Assembly: GCA_900551155.1 (NCBI GenBank)
Contig: URVA01000033.1
Coordinates: forward strand, 1-13,379
Direction of reading: 5' to 3'
Length of the DNA stretch: 13,379 nucleotides
Origin: an uncultured Eggerthella sp.
GTDB lineage: Bacteria; Actinomycetota; Coriobacteriia; Coriobacteriales; Eggerthellaceae
Numbering within the stretch: position 1 is the stretch's first letter; every line of letters begins with the position of its first letter. The notes below the pieces were generated by a model. The model ran no database searches. It had not been told where the DNA came from and worked only from the letters and a program-made list of their open reading frames with translations. Position numbers and translations under genes: made by a program. Positions 1 through 6,132 of the stretch are shown here, in pieces.

Positions 1-137
1 CCCTAGAAGAATTATTCTTTGGAGTTTTGAAAGAAAGCATGGCATATTTAGTCCGTTCAGAAAAACCAATCACAAAAGATTCGGTTGTAGTATGGAACTG
101 GTATAGCCAGAAACGTAAGAAAAAGGAGAACAAATAG
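1..137 (+). CDS. 3' end of a YqeK-like HD-family protein (partial)
   Basis: An open frame runs from the window edge (first full codon at 3) to a TAG at 135-137 and encodes about 44 C-terminal residues. The tail contains YLVRSEKPITKDSVVVWN, which resembles the C-terminal helix of YqeK proteins (typically a YL..KGK.IHPDT...N pattern). YqeK is an HD-domain hydrolase that splits the signalling nucleotide Ap4A symmetrically. The catalytic HD residues would lie upstream of the window and cannot be checked. The stop codon overlaps the GTG start of the ribosomal silencing factor by one base (TAGTG), so the two are probably translationally coupled; yqeK directly upstream of rsfS is a very common bacterial order, which supports the call. 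The last residues are a basic KKKKE-type run. The frame is well supported; the family name rests on a short tail and context. Confidence 0.6.
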   Translation, partial: LEELFFGVLKESMAYLVRSEKPITKDSVVVWNWYSQKRKKKENK

Positions 138-586
138 TGACAGAGACAGTAGCGTCCGAGCAGCAGAAAACTTCTCGTGAATGTGCATTAATTGCCGCAC
201 GTGCTGCTGATGAACGTAAGGCAACCGACATTATGGTCATCAAAGTTGGTGATTTAGTTGATGTGACGGATTATTTCGTGATTGCTACTGGTGCCAATAC
301 TCCTCAAGTTGAAGCAATTTTGGACAATATCGAAGAAGCTCTTCGCAAAGAAGCGGGAGTAAAGCCAGCATCACGCGAAGCAACCAATGACCATTCATGG
401 GAACTGTTAGACTACGGTTCATTTGTAGTGGATATTTTCCAACCTGAAGCACGCGATTACTATCGTCTAGAAATGCTTTGGAGTGATGCTCCTATTATTG
501 ATTTGACGGAAGCGGGAATTGAACACCCTGAATATTCTGAGCGCATTGCAAAGCTTGTGGGCCACGTAGAAGAAGCTCGCAGCTAA
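137..586 (+). CDS. rsfS: Ribosomal silencing factor RsfS
   Basis: RsfS (DUF143/Iojap family) binds ribosomal protein L14 on the large subunit and blocks subunit joining, lowering translation in starvation. The 149-residue product shows the family core: a helix with AARAADERKATDI (20-32), the strand/turn DVTDYFVIATG (42-52), an NTPQVEAILDNIEEALR helix (54-70), and the signature WELLDYGSFVVDIFQP (88-103) followed by YYRLEMLW (108-115). The start is GTG at 137, chosen because AAGGAG sits about 8 bases upstream and because it overlaps the upstream stop by one base. About 34 residues follow the core, slightly longer than short family members. No U-tailed terminator follows directly; transcription would enter the large inverted repeat at 610-810. 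Confidence 0.93.
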   Translation: MTETVASEQQKTSRECALIAARAADERKATDIMVIKVGDLVDVTDYFVIATGANTPQVEAILDNIEEALRKEAGVKPASREATNDHSWELLDYGSFVVDIFQPEARDYYRLEMLWSDAPIIDLTEAGIEHPEYSERIAKLVGHVEEARS

Positions 587-609
587 ACATTCGGACAAGA
601 ATTAAGCCG

Positions 610-810
610 CAGCGCGCCTTGGAAAAGCGTATGAGGTCGTAAAAGATCGCGTTTTTCTTTATACCTATATAAAAGTTCAGCCCCAGATTAGCGAGGATAG
701 AACTAGGGATAAAGTAAATATTCTTCGCGTAATTTCCGCTGAACTCTTTAGGTATAAAGAAAAACGATCACGATCTGCTCGACCGACATACGCTTTTCGA
801 AGGCGCGCTG
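610..810. repeat. Long imperfect inverted repeat forming a ~200-nt hairpin
   Basis: Arms 610-681 and 738-810 are reverse complements over nearly their whole length. Perfect blocks are 610-620 with 800-810 (11 bp), 622-633 with 787-798 (12 bp), 650-667 with 749-766 (18 bp) and 674-681 with 738-745 (8 bp). The middle of the arms (about 634-649 and 767-786) has diverged. The centre also pairs: 687-697 with 722-733, allowing one G-T pair and one bulged G, leaving a loop of about 24 bases (698-721). Outside the arms, AATTA at 600-604 mirrors TAATT at 811-815. It fills most of the gap between convergent genes. No target-site duplication is visible and no coding sequence is supported in it. It could be a bidirectional terminator, a structured RNA or a miniature inverted-repeat element. 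Confidence 0.85.
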
Positions 811-844
811 TAATTTTGTATGTTTGTATCGTTTTTATAGGAAA

Positions 845-902
845 GCCTTCATCGGAACCTACCAATAGATTTCGAATCAACCGCATTATGAATCATGAAG
901 GC
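845..902 (-). terminator. Possible weak terminator after the DUF2569-like gene
   Basis: An 8-bp inverted repeat, GCCTTCAT at 845-852 and ATGAAGGC at 895-902, begins just past the stop codon of the minus-strand membrane protein gene. Read on the minus strand it is followed by TTTCCTAT. The loop is about 42 bases and the T run is short, so it is a poor intrinsic terminator by itself. The larger inverted repeat further downstream may do the work instead. Confidence 0.25.
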
Positions 903-904
903 GT

Positions 905-1786
905 TTACCCCTTCATTCCTTTTCCAAAAAGCGCACGATCAATGTAAGGAACTCCCTGTTCTAAGGAATAAGGGTTTTGTGGACTCATGAACGTTCTTAT
1001 ACGTACAGCACGTACAAAGTATAGGGTCCAGAAGATTGTCCACAATAAGGCAAGCATTACGAGTGCCCAATGATCACCAACAGCGGAGCTAGAATAGAGT
1101 GTCTCCGAAATGCTATACATATAGTTTATGTTGATGATCTCTTTCAAAACGAATACAACAAAGTTTCCTACCGCAGCTATGATGCCTGCGATTTGGAAAA
1201 AGCGCAAAAAAGAAACGTTGCGGGTAATTAGCTGAACAAGGGAAGTAATGATAATAATCGAATAAGCGATAAGGGTAGCTATTGCAATGAAGTTTGCGCT
1301 TGCTTCAAGGATATAACTTACGGAATAGCCAGCGATGCCACTACTGAGATTTGCGATTGAATAAAGGAAATTTTCCAGCGCATCGGGAAAACCAGCCAGC
1401 ATGAAGAAGACATAGATTGCTTGCATGATAATAAAAGCAAGCAAAGCACCTCCAATTTTGCTGTACTCAGATAAAGCAAAAGAATTTGTCTGGTTTGCCG
1501 AGGGAGCGTAAGTGTTTCCAGAGTAGTAAGGACTGCCTGAAGGGGGAGCTGGTGGCTGCTGATTCGAAACGTTTTGGACAGGCGCAACGGGTGGCTGCTG
1601 TTGTGGAACAGTTTGAGTGGCTTGAACAGGTTGTCCTTGAGCGTTTTGATTGGCGCTTTGGACAGGCTGTTGCAGGACATCAGGATTAACGTTTTGCCTA
1701 AGATTCTGCTGAGTGTTTTGGTTGTTGTATTGAATGTTTTGGGGTTGATAACCCTGAAAATTCGTGTTCTGTGGTTCTTGATTCAT
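905..1786 (-). CDS. DUF2569-like four-helix membrane protein with Q/N/P-rich N-terminal tail
   Basis: The product is 293 residues long. Residues 1 to about 105 are low complexity, rich in Gln, Asn and Pro, with loosely repeated QPVQ and QNVN units. Residues 112-134, 161-186, 195-218 and 240-260 are hydrophobic and look like four membrane spans. The first span follows KIGG, and the last runs into WTLYFVRAVRIRTFM; both resemble the DUF2569 (YdgK-type) pattern of an IGGWL start and a final W..YF..S.RV..TF. No function is known for that family, and I infer none. The ATG at 1786 is chosen over one at 1831 because GAGGTGG lies about 5-7 bases upstream on the minus strand. The N-terminal tail is most likely cytoplasmic. 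The gene converges on rsfS and lies 124 bases downstream of the rRNA methyltransferase gene. Family assignment is moderate; the membrane topology is clearer. Confidence 0.75.
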   Translation of the reverse strand: MNQEPQNTNFQGYQPQNIQYNNQNTQQNLRQNVNPDVLQQPVQSANQNAQGQPVQATQTVPQQQPPVAPVQNVSNQQPPAPPSGSPYYSGNTYAPSANQTNSFALSEYSKIGGALLAFIIMQAIYVFFMLAGFPDALENFLYSIANLSSGIAGYSVSYILEASANFIAIATLIAYSIIIITSLVQLITRNVSFLRFFQIAGIIAAVGNFVVFVLKEIININYMYSISETLYSSSAVGDHWALVMLALLWTIFWTLYFVRAVRIRTFMSPQNPYSLEQGVPYIDRALFGKGMKG

Positions 1787-1848
1787 AGGTACCACCTCAT
1801 AACGGATAGGTATAGTTTGAGCACTATTCAAGGACCTTAAGAAAACTC

Positions 1849-1878
1849 ATTGTATAAAGGTAGTCACGAAAAGAGCAA
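1849..1878 (-). promoter_or_regulatory. Possible promoter of the DUF2569-like gene
   Basis: On the minus strand TTGCTC (1878-1873) and TACAAT (1854-1849) are separated by 18 bases, about 60 bases upstream of the chosen ATG. The -35 box is imperfect and overlaps one arm of the proposed upstream terminator, so the call is tentative. Confidence 0.3.
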
Positions 1879-1905
1879 GGTTTTCTCTCTCTTGGACAGA
1901 CCTTG
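1876..1905 (-). terminator. Possible terminator after the RlmD-type gene
   Basis: On the minus strand CAAGGT (1905-1900) pairs with ACCTTG (1881-1876), followed by CTCTTTTC. It begins 5 bases after the methyltransferase stop codon. The stem is only 6 bp and the loop about 18 bases, so efficiency is doubtful. Confidence 0.35.
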
Positions 1906-1910
1906 TTACG

Positions 1911-3233
1911 TTATCGTTGCAATATGCTGACGGTTTCTACATGGTAGGTTTGAGGGAATAGATCCACGGGTGTTGCGTTTATTAACTCGTAGCCAACATT
2001 TTTAAAGCGGGCAATATCGCGGGCCCAGGTGGCGGGATCGCAGCTAACATAAGCGACCCGTTTTGCGCCAGTAGCAGCAATGTTTTCAGTAACGCCTTTT
2101 GCGAGACCAGCACGAGGCGGATCAACGATCAGAGCATCCAATTCTCCAAGTGTGGGAAGTTCCCGTGCGCTATCGCCTCCGATAACTTCGATATTGGTTA
2201 GGTTCGCTGCTTCCATATTGCGGCGCAAATCGCGCACACTTGAGGCGGCAGATTCAACCGCATACACAAAGTCACAATGTTTGGCTAGTGGTAGGGTAAA
2301 GGTGCCAGCGCCGCAGTAAAGGTCAGCAACAATCGATTCTTCATCAAGTTCCAGACCATCTAATACTAATTGGATCATTTTTCCAGCTTGTGCAGTATTT
2401 ACCTGAAAAAAACTAGGGGCACTGATGCGGTAGGTGGTATCAAGAATTTCTTCGCTCCAGCATCCTTTGCCGTATAAAGCTTCAACCTTTTTTACCTTGC
2501 GTGCCTTTCCTTGATCGGCAATAACACGCACAATGCTCGTGCACTTAAGTGCGCTTTTCAGGGTGTCGGCAGCTATTTTTCTAGGAAACGCACAAGGATT
2601 GGTCCATAAAGCAACTTCAGTATCTTTTGTGCGCACACTATGACGGATGCCAACACGAAATACTCCCAGATCATTGTGACCCTGCAGATAGGCAAGTGCT
2701 CCGCGCAGTGCGCCAGGAGCTTTTTCTATTCCCTTAGCACCTAACGGACATTGCTTGGGAATAGGGGTGAAGCTGCCGCCTTGTTGATGAAAGCCCAAAG
2801 CAAACTTTCCCCGCGCATCAACACCAGCGGAAAGTTCGATCTTGTTGCGGTAGCCAACTTCGCGCTTTGAGGGAACGCAAGGCGCAATAAGCTTTTCGGC
2901 AGTCTCGCGTTTGAAACCACCGATGCGGCTAAGTTGACTCACTACATTTGCTCGTTTTGCTTCGAGCTGTGCAGAGTACGAAAGATGCATCCAGGGGCAG
3001 CCACCGCAAACATCGGCGTGAGGACAGATAGGTTTAACGCGTAAGGGGCTTGGTTCAACTATCGTTTGAACAATACCTTCGCTATAGGAAGCTGTTTGAT
3101 GAGTTAGCTCAACATCAACAACATCTCCTGGTGCGGTTTTTGGAACGAAAATTACTTTTCCTTCCTCTGAGCGGCCAACACCAGCTGCGCCATAGGCCAT
3201 GGAATTAATGGTGATACGGAGAGGTGAAGTCAT
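1911..3233 (-). CDS. rlmD: 23S rRNA (uracil-5-)-methyltransferase, TrmA/RlmD family
   Basis: This enzyme transfers a methyl group from S-adenosylmethionine to C5 of a uridine in 23S rRNA. The 440-residue protein has an N-terminal TRAM-type RNA-binding region (about 1-60), then cysteines C70, C76, C79 and C162, which match the [4Fe-4S] set of RlmD. The SAM site DLYCGAGTFTLPLA (304-317) follows, then DPPRAGL (371-377), the catalytic SCDPATWARD (397-406, nucleophile C398) and the general-base Glu in YHVETV (E433). All key residues are intact. The start ATG at 3233 has AGGCGG upstream and gives the usual N-terminus; an upstream in-frame ATG (3329) adds 32 residues with no family features. Which uridine is modified (747, 1939 or both, as in RlmCD) cannot be told from sequence. 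It is divergent from tRNA-Arg, sharing a 122-base intergenic region. Confidence 0.92.
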   Translation of the reverse strand: MTSPLRITINSMAYGAAGVGRSEEGKVIFVPKTAPGDVVDVELTHQTASYSEGIVQTIVEPSPLRVKPICPHADVCGGCPWMHLSYSAQLEAKRANVVSQLSRIGGFKRETAEKLIAPCVPSKREVGYRNKIELSAGVDARGKFALGFHQQGGSFTPIPKQCPLGAKGIEKAPGALRGALAYLQGHNDLGVFRVGIRHSVRTKDTEVALWTNPCAFPRKIAADTLKSALKCTSIVRVIADQGKARKVKKVEALYGKGCWSEEILDTTYRISAPSFFQVNTAQAGKMIQLVLDGLELDEESIVADLYCGAGTFTLPLAKHCDFVYAVESAASSVRDLRRNMEAANLTNIEVIGGDSARELPTLGELDALIVDPPRAGLAKGVTENIAATGAKRVAYVSCDPATWARDIARFKNVGYELINATPVDLFPQTYHVETVSILQR

Positions 3234-3305
3234 TGCGAGCCGCCTTTTTGTCCTGTTTAGTGCTATTTTGGGTTTACCCTGTGTAGTGGTTTCTTGTTGG
3301 TTTTC

Positions 3306-3343
3306 TTGCAGAAATGCAATCAATATCAATCATAACGTATAAT
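3306..3343 (+). promoter_or_regulatory. tRNA-Arg promoter with an overlapping inverted repeat
   Basis: A perfect TATAAT lies at 3338-3343, 12 bases before the tRNA 5' end. The -35 region is weak (TGCAAT at 3315-3320, 17 bases upstream). It overlaps an inverted repeat, TTGCA (3306-3310) and TGCAA (3315-3319) separated by GAAA, and is followed by tandem ATCAAT units (3319-3324, 3325-3330). The -10 call is strong; any operator role is speculative. Confidence 0.65.
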
Positions 3344-3355
3344 AGTATGACTTGA

Positions 3356-3431
3356 GCCCTCTTAGCTCAGGGGATAGAGCGTCTGCCTCCGGAGCAGAAA
3401 GTCGCAGGTTCGAATCCTGTAGAGGGCGCCA
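3356..3431 (+). tRNA. tRNA-Arg, anticodon CCG
   Basis: A complete cloverleaf can be folded. The acceptor is GCCCTCT (3356-3362) with AGAGGGC (3421-3427), the D stem GCTC/GAGC (3365-3368, 3377-3380), and the anticodon stem TCTGC/GCAGA with loop CTCCGGA (3387-3393), whose anticodon CCG (3389-3391) reads CGG. The T stem GCAGG/CCTGT encloses TTCGAAT. The CCA end is encoded (3429-3431). No terminator separates it from the cyclophilin gene 73 bases downstream, so readthrough is likely, with the tRNA released by processing. Confidence 0.96.
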
Positions 3432-3504
3432 GCTTGAAAACGAACAAACCTCAAAGTTGTAAGCTTTGCGGGTCAATTATGGTAATAGCAGTAAGGGGAA
3501 CACT

Positions 3505-4038
3505 ATGGCTATGTACATACCCGAATATAAGCCCAATGGCAATGAAATTGCCGTAGTAAAAACGTCTAAGGGCGATATTCGCGTTCAACTGATGGGTGAA
3601 GATGCTCCTATTCACGTAGGAAACTTTGTTGAGTTGGCCAAAAAGGGCTTTTATGACAACTTGAAGTTCCATCGCTATGTTCCAAATTTTGTAATTCAAG
3701 GCGGTTGCCCTAATACGCGCGATCTTGATTCTGAACAGGTAAAAGCTGCTGAAGGTAATCCTTTTGTAGGCCTTGGAACTGGTGGCCCTGGTTATACTAT
3801 CAAGGAAGAATACACCACCAATCCTAACAATAAGCATCTGGATGGCACCCTAGCTATGGCACGTTCTCAGAATCCTAATTCTGCAGGCTCGCAGTTCTAC
3901 TTCTGCTTAGGTCCTCAACCTTTCTTGGATTCAGGCTATACTGTATTCGGTCAGACGATCGAAGGTTTAGATGTTATCGGTCAGCTGCGTGTTGGGGATG
4001 TTATCGAAACCATTCTTATTGAAAACGCTAATGAGTAA
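3505..4038 (+). CDS. Cyclophilin-type peptidyl-prolyl cis-trans isomerase, cytoplasmic
   Basis: Cyclophilins catalyse cis-trans isomerisation of Xaa-Pro bonds and assist folding. The 177-residue protein is a single cyclophilin domain with no signal peptide or lipobox. Family motifs are FHRYVPNFVIQGG (55-67, with catalytic Arg57 and Gln65), LAMAR (116-120), SAGSQFYF (126-133, hydrophobic pocket Phe131) and FLDSGYTVFGQ (140-150). Tyr145 stands where human cyclophilin A has His126; many bacterial homologues share this change. The start ATG at 3505 is preceded by AAGGGG about 6 bases upstream; an in-frame TTG at 3466 was not chosen. The gene follows tRNA-Arg without an obvious terminator and precedes the TPR protein on the same strand. 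The client proteins are unknown. Confidence 0.93.
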   Translation: MAMYIPEYKPNGNEIAVVKTSKGDIRVQLMGEDAPIHVGNFVELAKKGFYDNLKFHRYVPNFVIQGGCPNTRDLDSEQVKAAEGNPFVGLGTGGPGYTIKEEYTTNPNNKHLDGTLAMARSQNPNSAGSQFYFCLGPQPFLDSGYTVFGQTIEGLDVIGQLRVGDVIETILIENANE

Positions 4039-4127
4039 ATACTACTGGTTAGTAATTTTTGCCTAGTGCTACAACGCTAGGTGCTACGACTCTTCATCGG
4101 GATCGTAAGAGAGGAAACGAACCATAT

Positions 4128-5480
4128 ATGAACAACGAGATTTTCCAGCAGGCAAGAAGTGCATACGTCACTAAACAGTATGACGTTGCACTTGAAAAGT
4201 TCACCGAATGCCTGCAGGACACCTCAGTCTCAAAAGCTCCGGGCGAACTTGGCCTTTTGTATCATCAGATTGGTAATTGTCTTGTTAAGCTTAATGACCC
4301 TAATGAGGCAATTCATGCATATTCGCAGGCACTGATCGATGAGTCTTATGATGCGCTTGGATCGGTAAGCTACAACTTGGGTATGGTATATGCATCTCAG
4401 GGTGATTTCGAGGATGCTATTACCAACTTCCAATCCGCTTTGGATGATTCGCGCTATCCAACGCCTTATAAAGCTTATCAAGCAATGGGTAATGCTTTGT
4501 TGAAGCTGGGTAAATCTGCTGAGGCAGGTGCAGCATTTCGCTCTGCAGCGCTTGATGAAATGAATCCTGACCCAACTAAGGCTCTTCTTAACTTAGGCGT
4601 TTGCTTTATGGCGCTTGATCGTCCTATGGATGCTATCGCTTCATACGAAAGCGCTCTGCAATTTGATATGAAGCCTGAAACGCGCAATAAGCTTTTTGCG
4701 AATATGGGTCAGGCTTATGTTGCTGATGGAAAAATGGATAAGGCGGTTCGTGCCTTTGAATCTGCATTGGCAGACAAAACCTATGTCTTTAATGACGCTG
4801 CTAATGTTGACTATCAGCGTGCAGTAGCTGCAGTTGCTTCTGGTGCTACGGGCGAACAGGAATCTATTGTTCCTGCAGATACTACTTCTCAAAATGATTT
4901 GTCTGGCTTAGATGTTCCTGGCGATGGAGTTCCTATTGAGGCTCAGCCTTTGGCTCCATCAGAAATGGGAACTACCCAGATTTCTGAAACAAGCATCATG
5001 CGCAGTATTGCAGAGGCAGAACAAAATAGCGATTTCTTTGCAGCTCAGCAACAAGATTTTCAGGATTGGACGCAAAACGCCAAGAAGAAGCATCGTCATC
5101 GTGGCTTGAAGATTTTCTTGGTCATCCTAATTCTTCTGGCTCTTGTTGGTGGTGCAGGTACCTATGCTTACGTACAGGGAATCGGTTTCCCTTCACAGCA
5201 GGATCAAATTACGGCATTGTTCAATGATCCTTCGAATAGCGAAGTATATGCATCCGATCTTGATGACAATGCAAAATCACGTATTGCTGATATGGTTGCA
5301 ACCTCAAGTACTATTACGGTAAATGGTACGACGAACAGCTTTAGCACTGCTGATGCTTATGTAACGGCTACCACTCAGCAAGGTGGAGAAATTCCATATC
5401 AAATTTCTTTGGTACGTGATGGATTAGGGTGGAAGATATCTAACGTATCGCTGTCCTTTGCAAGCCAAACTGCCCAATAA
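4128..5480 (+). CDS. TPR-repeat protein with one membrane span and a small exported domain
   Basis: The 450-residue protein has several tetratricopeptide-type repeats at roughly 1-235 (for example AIHAYSQALID at 61-71, AITNFQSALDD at 98-108, AIASYESALQF at 169-179 and AVRAFESALAD at 206-216), which form a helical protein-binding scaffold. A Ser/Asp/Gln-rich linker (about 236-318) leads to a basic KKKHRHR stretch (319-325) and one hydrophobic helix (about 328-348). About 100 residues follow, ending in a YQISLVRDGLGWKISNVSLSF segment that looks like a small beta-rich domain, possibly NTF2-like. The positive-inside rule puts the TPRs in the cytoplasm and the C-terminus outside. The start ATG at 4128 has GAGAGG about 13 bases upstream, which is rather far; an in-frame upstream ATG (4059) was rejected. 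The function is unknown: a cytoplasmic scaffold tied to the membrane is all the sequence supports. Confidence 0.85.
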   Translation: MNNEIFQQARSAYVTKQYDVALEKFTECLQDTSVSKAPGELGLLYHQIGNCLVKLNDPNEAIHAYSQALIDESYDALGSVSYNLGMVYASQGDFEDAITNFQSALDDSRYPTPYKAYQAMGNALLKLGKSAEAGAAFRSAALDEMNPDPTKALLNLGVCFMALDRPMDAIASYESALQFDMKPETRNKLFANMGQAYVADGKMDKAVRAFESALADKTYVFNDAANVDYQRAVAAVASGATGEQESIVPADTTSQNDLSGLDVPGDGVPIEAQPLAPSEMGTTQISETSIMRSIAEAEQNSDFFAAQQQDFQDWTQNAKKKHRHRGLKIFLVILILLALVGGAGTYAYVQGIGFPSQQDQITALFNDPSNSEVYASDLDDNAKSRIADMVATSSTITVNGTTNSFSTADAYVTATTQQGGEIPYQISLVRDGLGWKISNVSLSFASQTAQ

Positions 5481-5492
5481 ATAAGAAAGAAC

Positions 5493-5515
5493 CAGGACAA
5501 GGTTACGTCCTGTTT
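5493..5515 (+). terminator. Possible intrinsic terminator after the TPR gene
   Basis: CAGGAC (5493-5498) and GTCCTG (5507-5512) form a 6-bp stem with an 8-base loop, followed by TTTCAT, 12 bases after the TPR stop codon. The T run is short, so termination may be partial and ndk could receive readthrough. Confidence 0.4.
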
Positions 5516-5553
5516 CATAACACAATGATTTTTACCTACGAAAGGAACAAAGT

Positions 5554-5958
5554 ATGGCAATCGAAAAGACCTACAGCATGATCAAGCCTGATGGCGTTCG
5601 CAATGGTCATATTGGCGAAATTATTGCTCGTTTTGAACGCGCTGGTCTTACCATCGAGCGTATGGAAATGGGCATGGTTACCCCAGAGCAGGCTGCTGCA
5701 AACTATGCAGAACACGAGGGTAAGCCTTTCTATGATGGTCTGATTTCCTACATCACCTCTGGTCCTGTTGTAAAGATGGTTGTTTCTGGTGAAGGTGCAG
5801 TAAAGAAGTGCCGTTCTCTTATGGGTGCAACCAATCCTGCTGAAGCTGCTCCTGGCACCATCCGTGGTGACTTCGGTCTGATCATGGATGAAAACGTAAT
5901 CCATGGCTCTGACTCCATCGAATCCGCAGAGCGTGAGATTGGTATTTTCTTTAAGTAA
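5554..5958 (+). CDS. ndk: Nucleoside diphosphate kinase
   Basis: Ndk balances nucleotide pools by moving the gamma phosphate from ATP to other NDPs through a phosphohistidine. The 134-residue product has the usual length for short bacterial Ndk and carries all the hallmarks: KTYSMIKPDGV (5-15, Lys11), RSLMGATNPAEAAPGTIRGDFG (87-108 region) and the active-site NVIHGSDS (114-121, phosphohistidine H117). The ATG at 5554 has AAAGGAA about 7 bases upstream. Codon choice looks strongly biased, as expected for an abundant housekeeping enzyme. The gene is flanked on both sides by hairpins (5493-5515 and 5990-6016), so it may be its own transcription unit. It is cytoplasmic. Confidence 0.97.
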   Translation: MAIEKTYSMIKPDGVRNGHIGEIIARFERAGLTIERMEMGMVTPEQAAANYAEHEGKPFYDGLISYITSGPVVKMVVSGEGAVKKCRSLMGATNPAEAAPGTIRGDFGLIMDENVIHGSDSIESAEREIGIFFK

Positions 5959-5970
5959 GCACGATTTTTT

Positions 5971-6016
5971 GAAATAAGCGTGTATTTCGCGAGCCCTGGC
6001 GTTATGCTAGGGCTCG
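5971..6016 (+). terminator. Paired hairpins between ndk and mreB, probable terminator
   Basis: Two stems lie next to each other after ndk. GAAATA (5971-5976) pairs with TATTTC (5983-5988). Directly after it, CGAGCCCT (5990-5997) pairs with AGGGCTCG (6009-6016), and GGC/GCT inside can extend that stem. The second stem is strong, but the bases after it (TAGTATG) are not a T run, so this is not a classic intrinsic terminator in either direction. It may stop ndk transcripts, stabilise their 3' end, or act in the mreB leader if transcripts read through. Confidence 0.5.
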
Positions 6017-6082
6017 TAGTATGTAGGAGAGCTGTTAAAATAAGTTGTTGCGTTCTTGTTTGGATGCAGGAATTACGCAGTA

Positions 6083-6091
6083 TGGTAAAAT
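6083..6091 (+). promoter_or_regulatory. Candidate extended -10 promoter of the mre operon
   Basis: TGG followed by TAAAAT (6083-6091) fits an extended -10 element. No good -35 box is seen at the usual distance (GATGCA at 6063-6068). A start a few bases downstream would leave a leader of roughly 35 bases before mreB. Confidence 0.4.
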
Positions 6092-6132
6092 TCATGTTTA
6101 CGATTGCTCACAGATAGTTTTAAGGATGATGC

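Noticed and set aside
600..815. Target-site duplication flanking the long inverted repeat
   Set aside because: AATTA (600-604) and TAATT (811-815) are inverted, not direct, copies, so they extend the palindrome and do not mark an insertion.
677..886. A 69-codon minus-strand open frame beginning MRLIRNLLVG
   Set aside because: It lies mostly inside the inverted repeat, has no ribosome binding site before its ATG, and has no recognisable domain. The frame is likely a by-product of the repeat.
3234..3329. 32-residue N-terminal extension of the RlmD-type methyltransferase
   Set aside because: The extension has no TRAM or other family features, while the ATG at 3233 has a purine-rich site and matches the normal N-terminus.
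3452..3468. CAAAG...CTTTG hairpin after tRNA-Arg as a terminator
   Set aside because: It has only a 5-bp stem with no T run, and it sits just before the cyclophilin leader; readthrough is more likely.
3451..3837. A 128-codon minus-strand open frame opposite the cyclophilin gene
   Set aside because: It is the antisense shadow of a clear cyclophilin gene and shows no protein features of its own.
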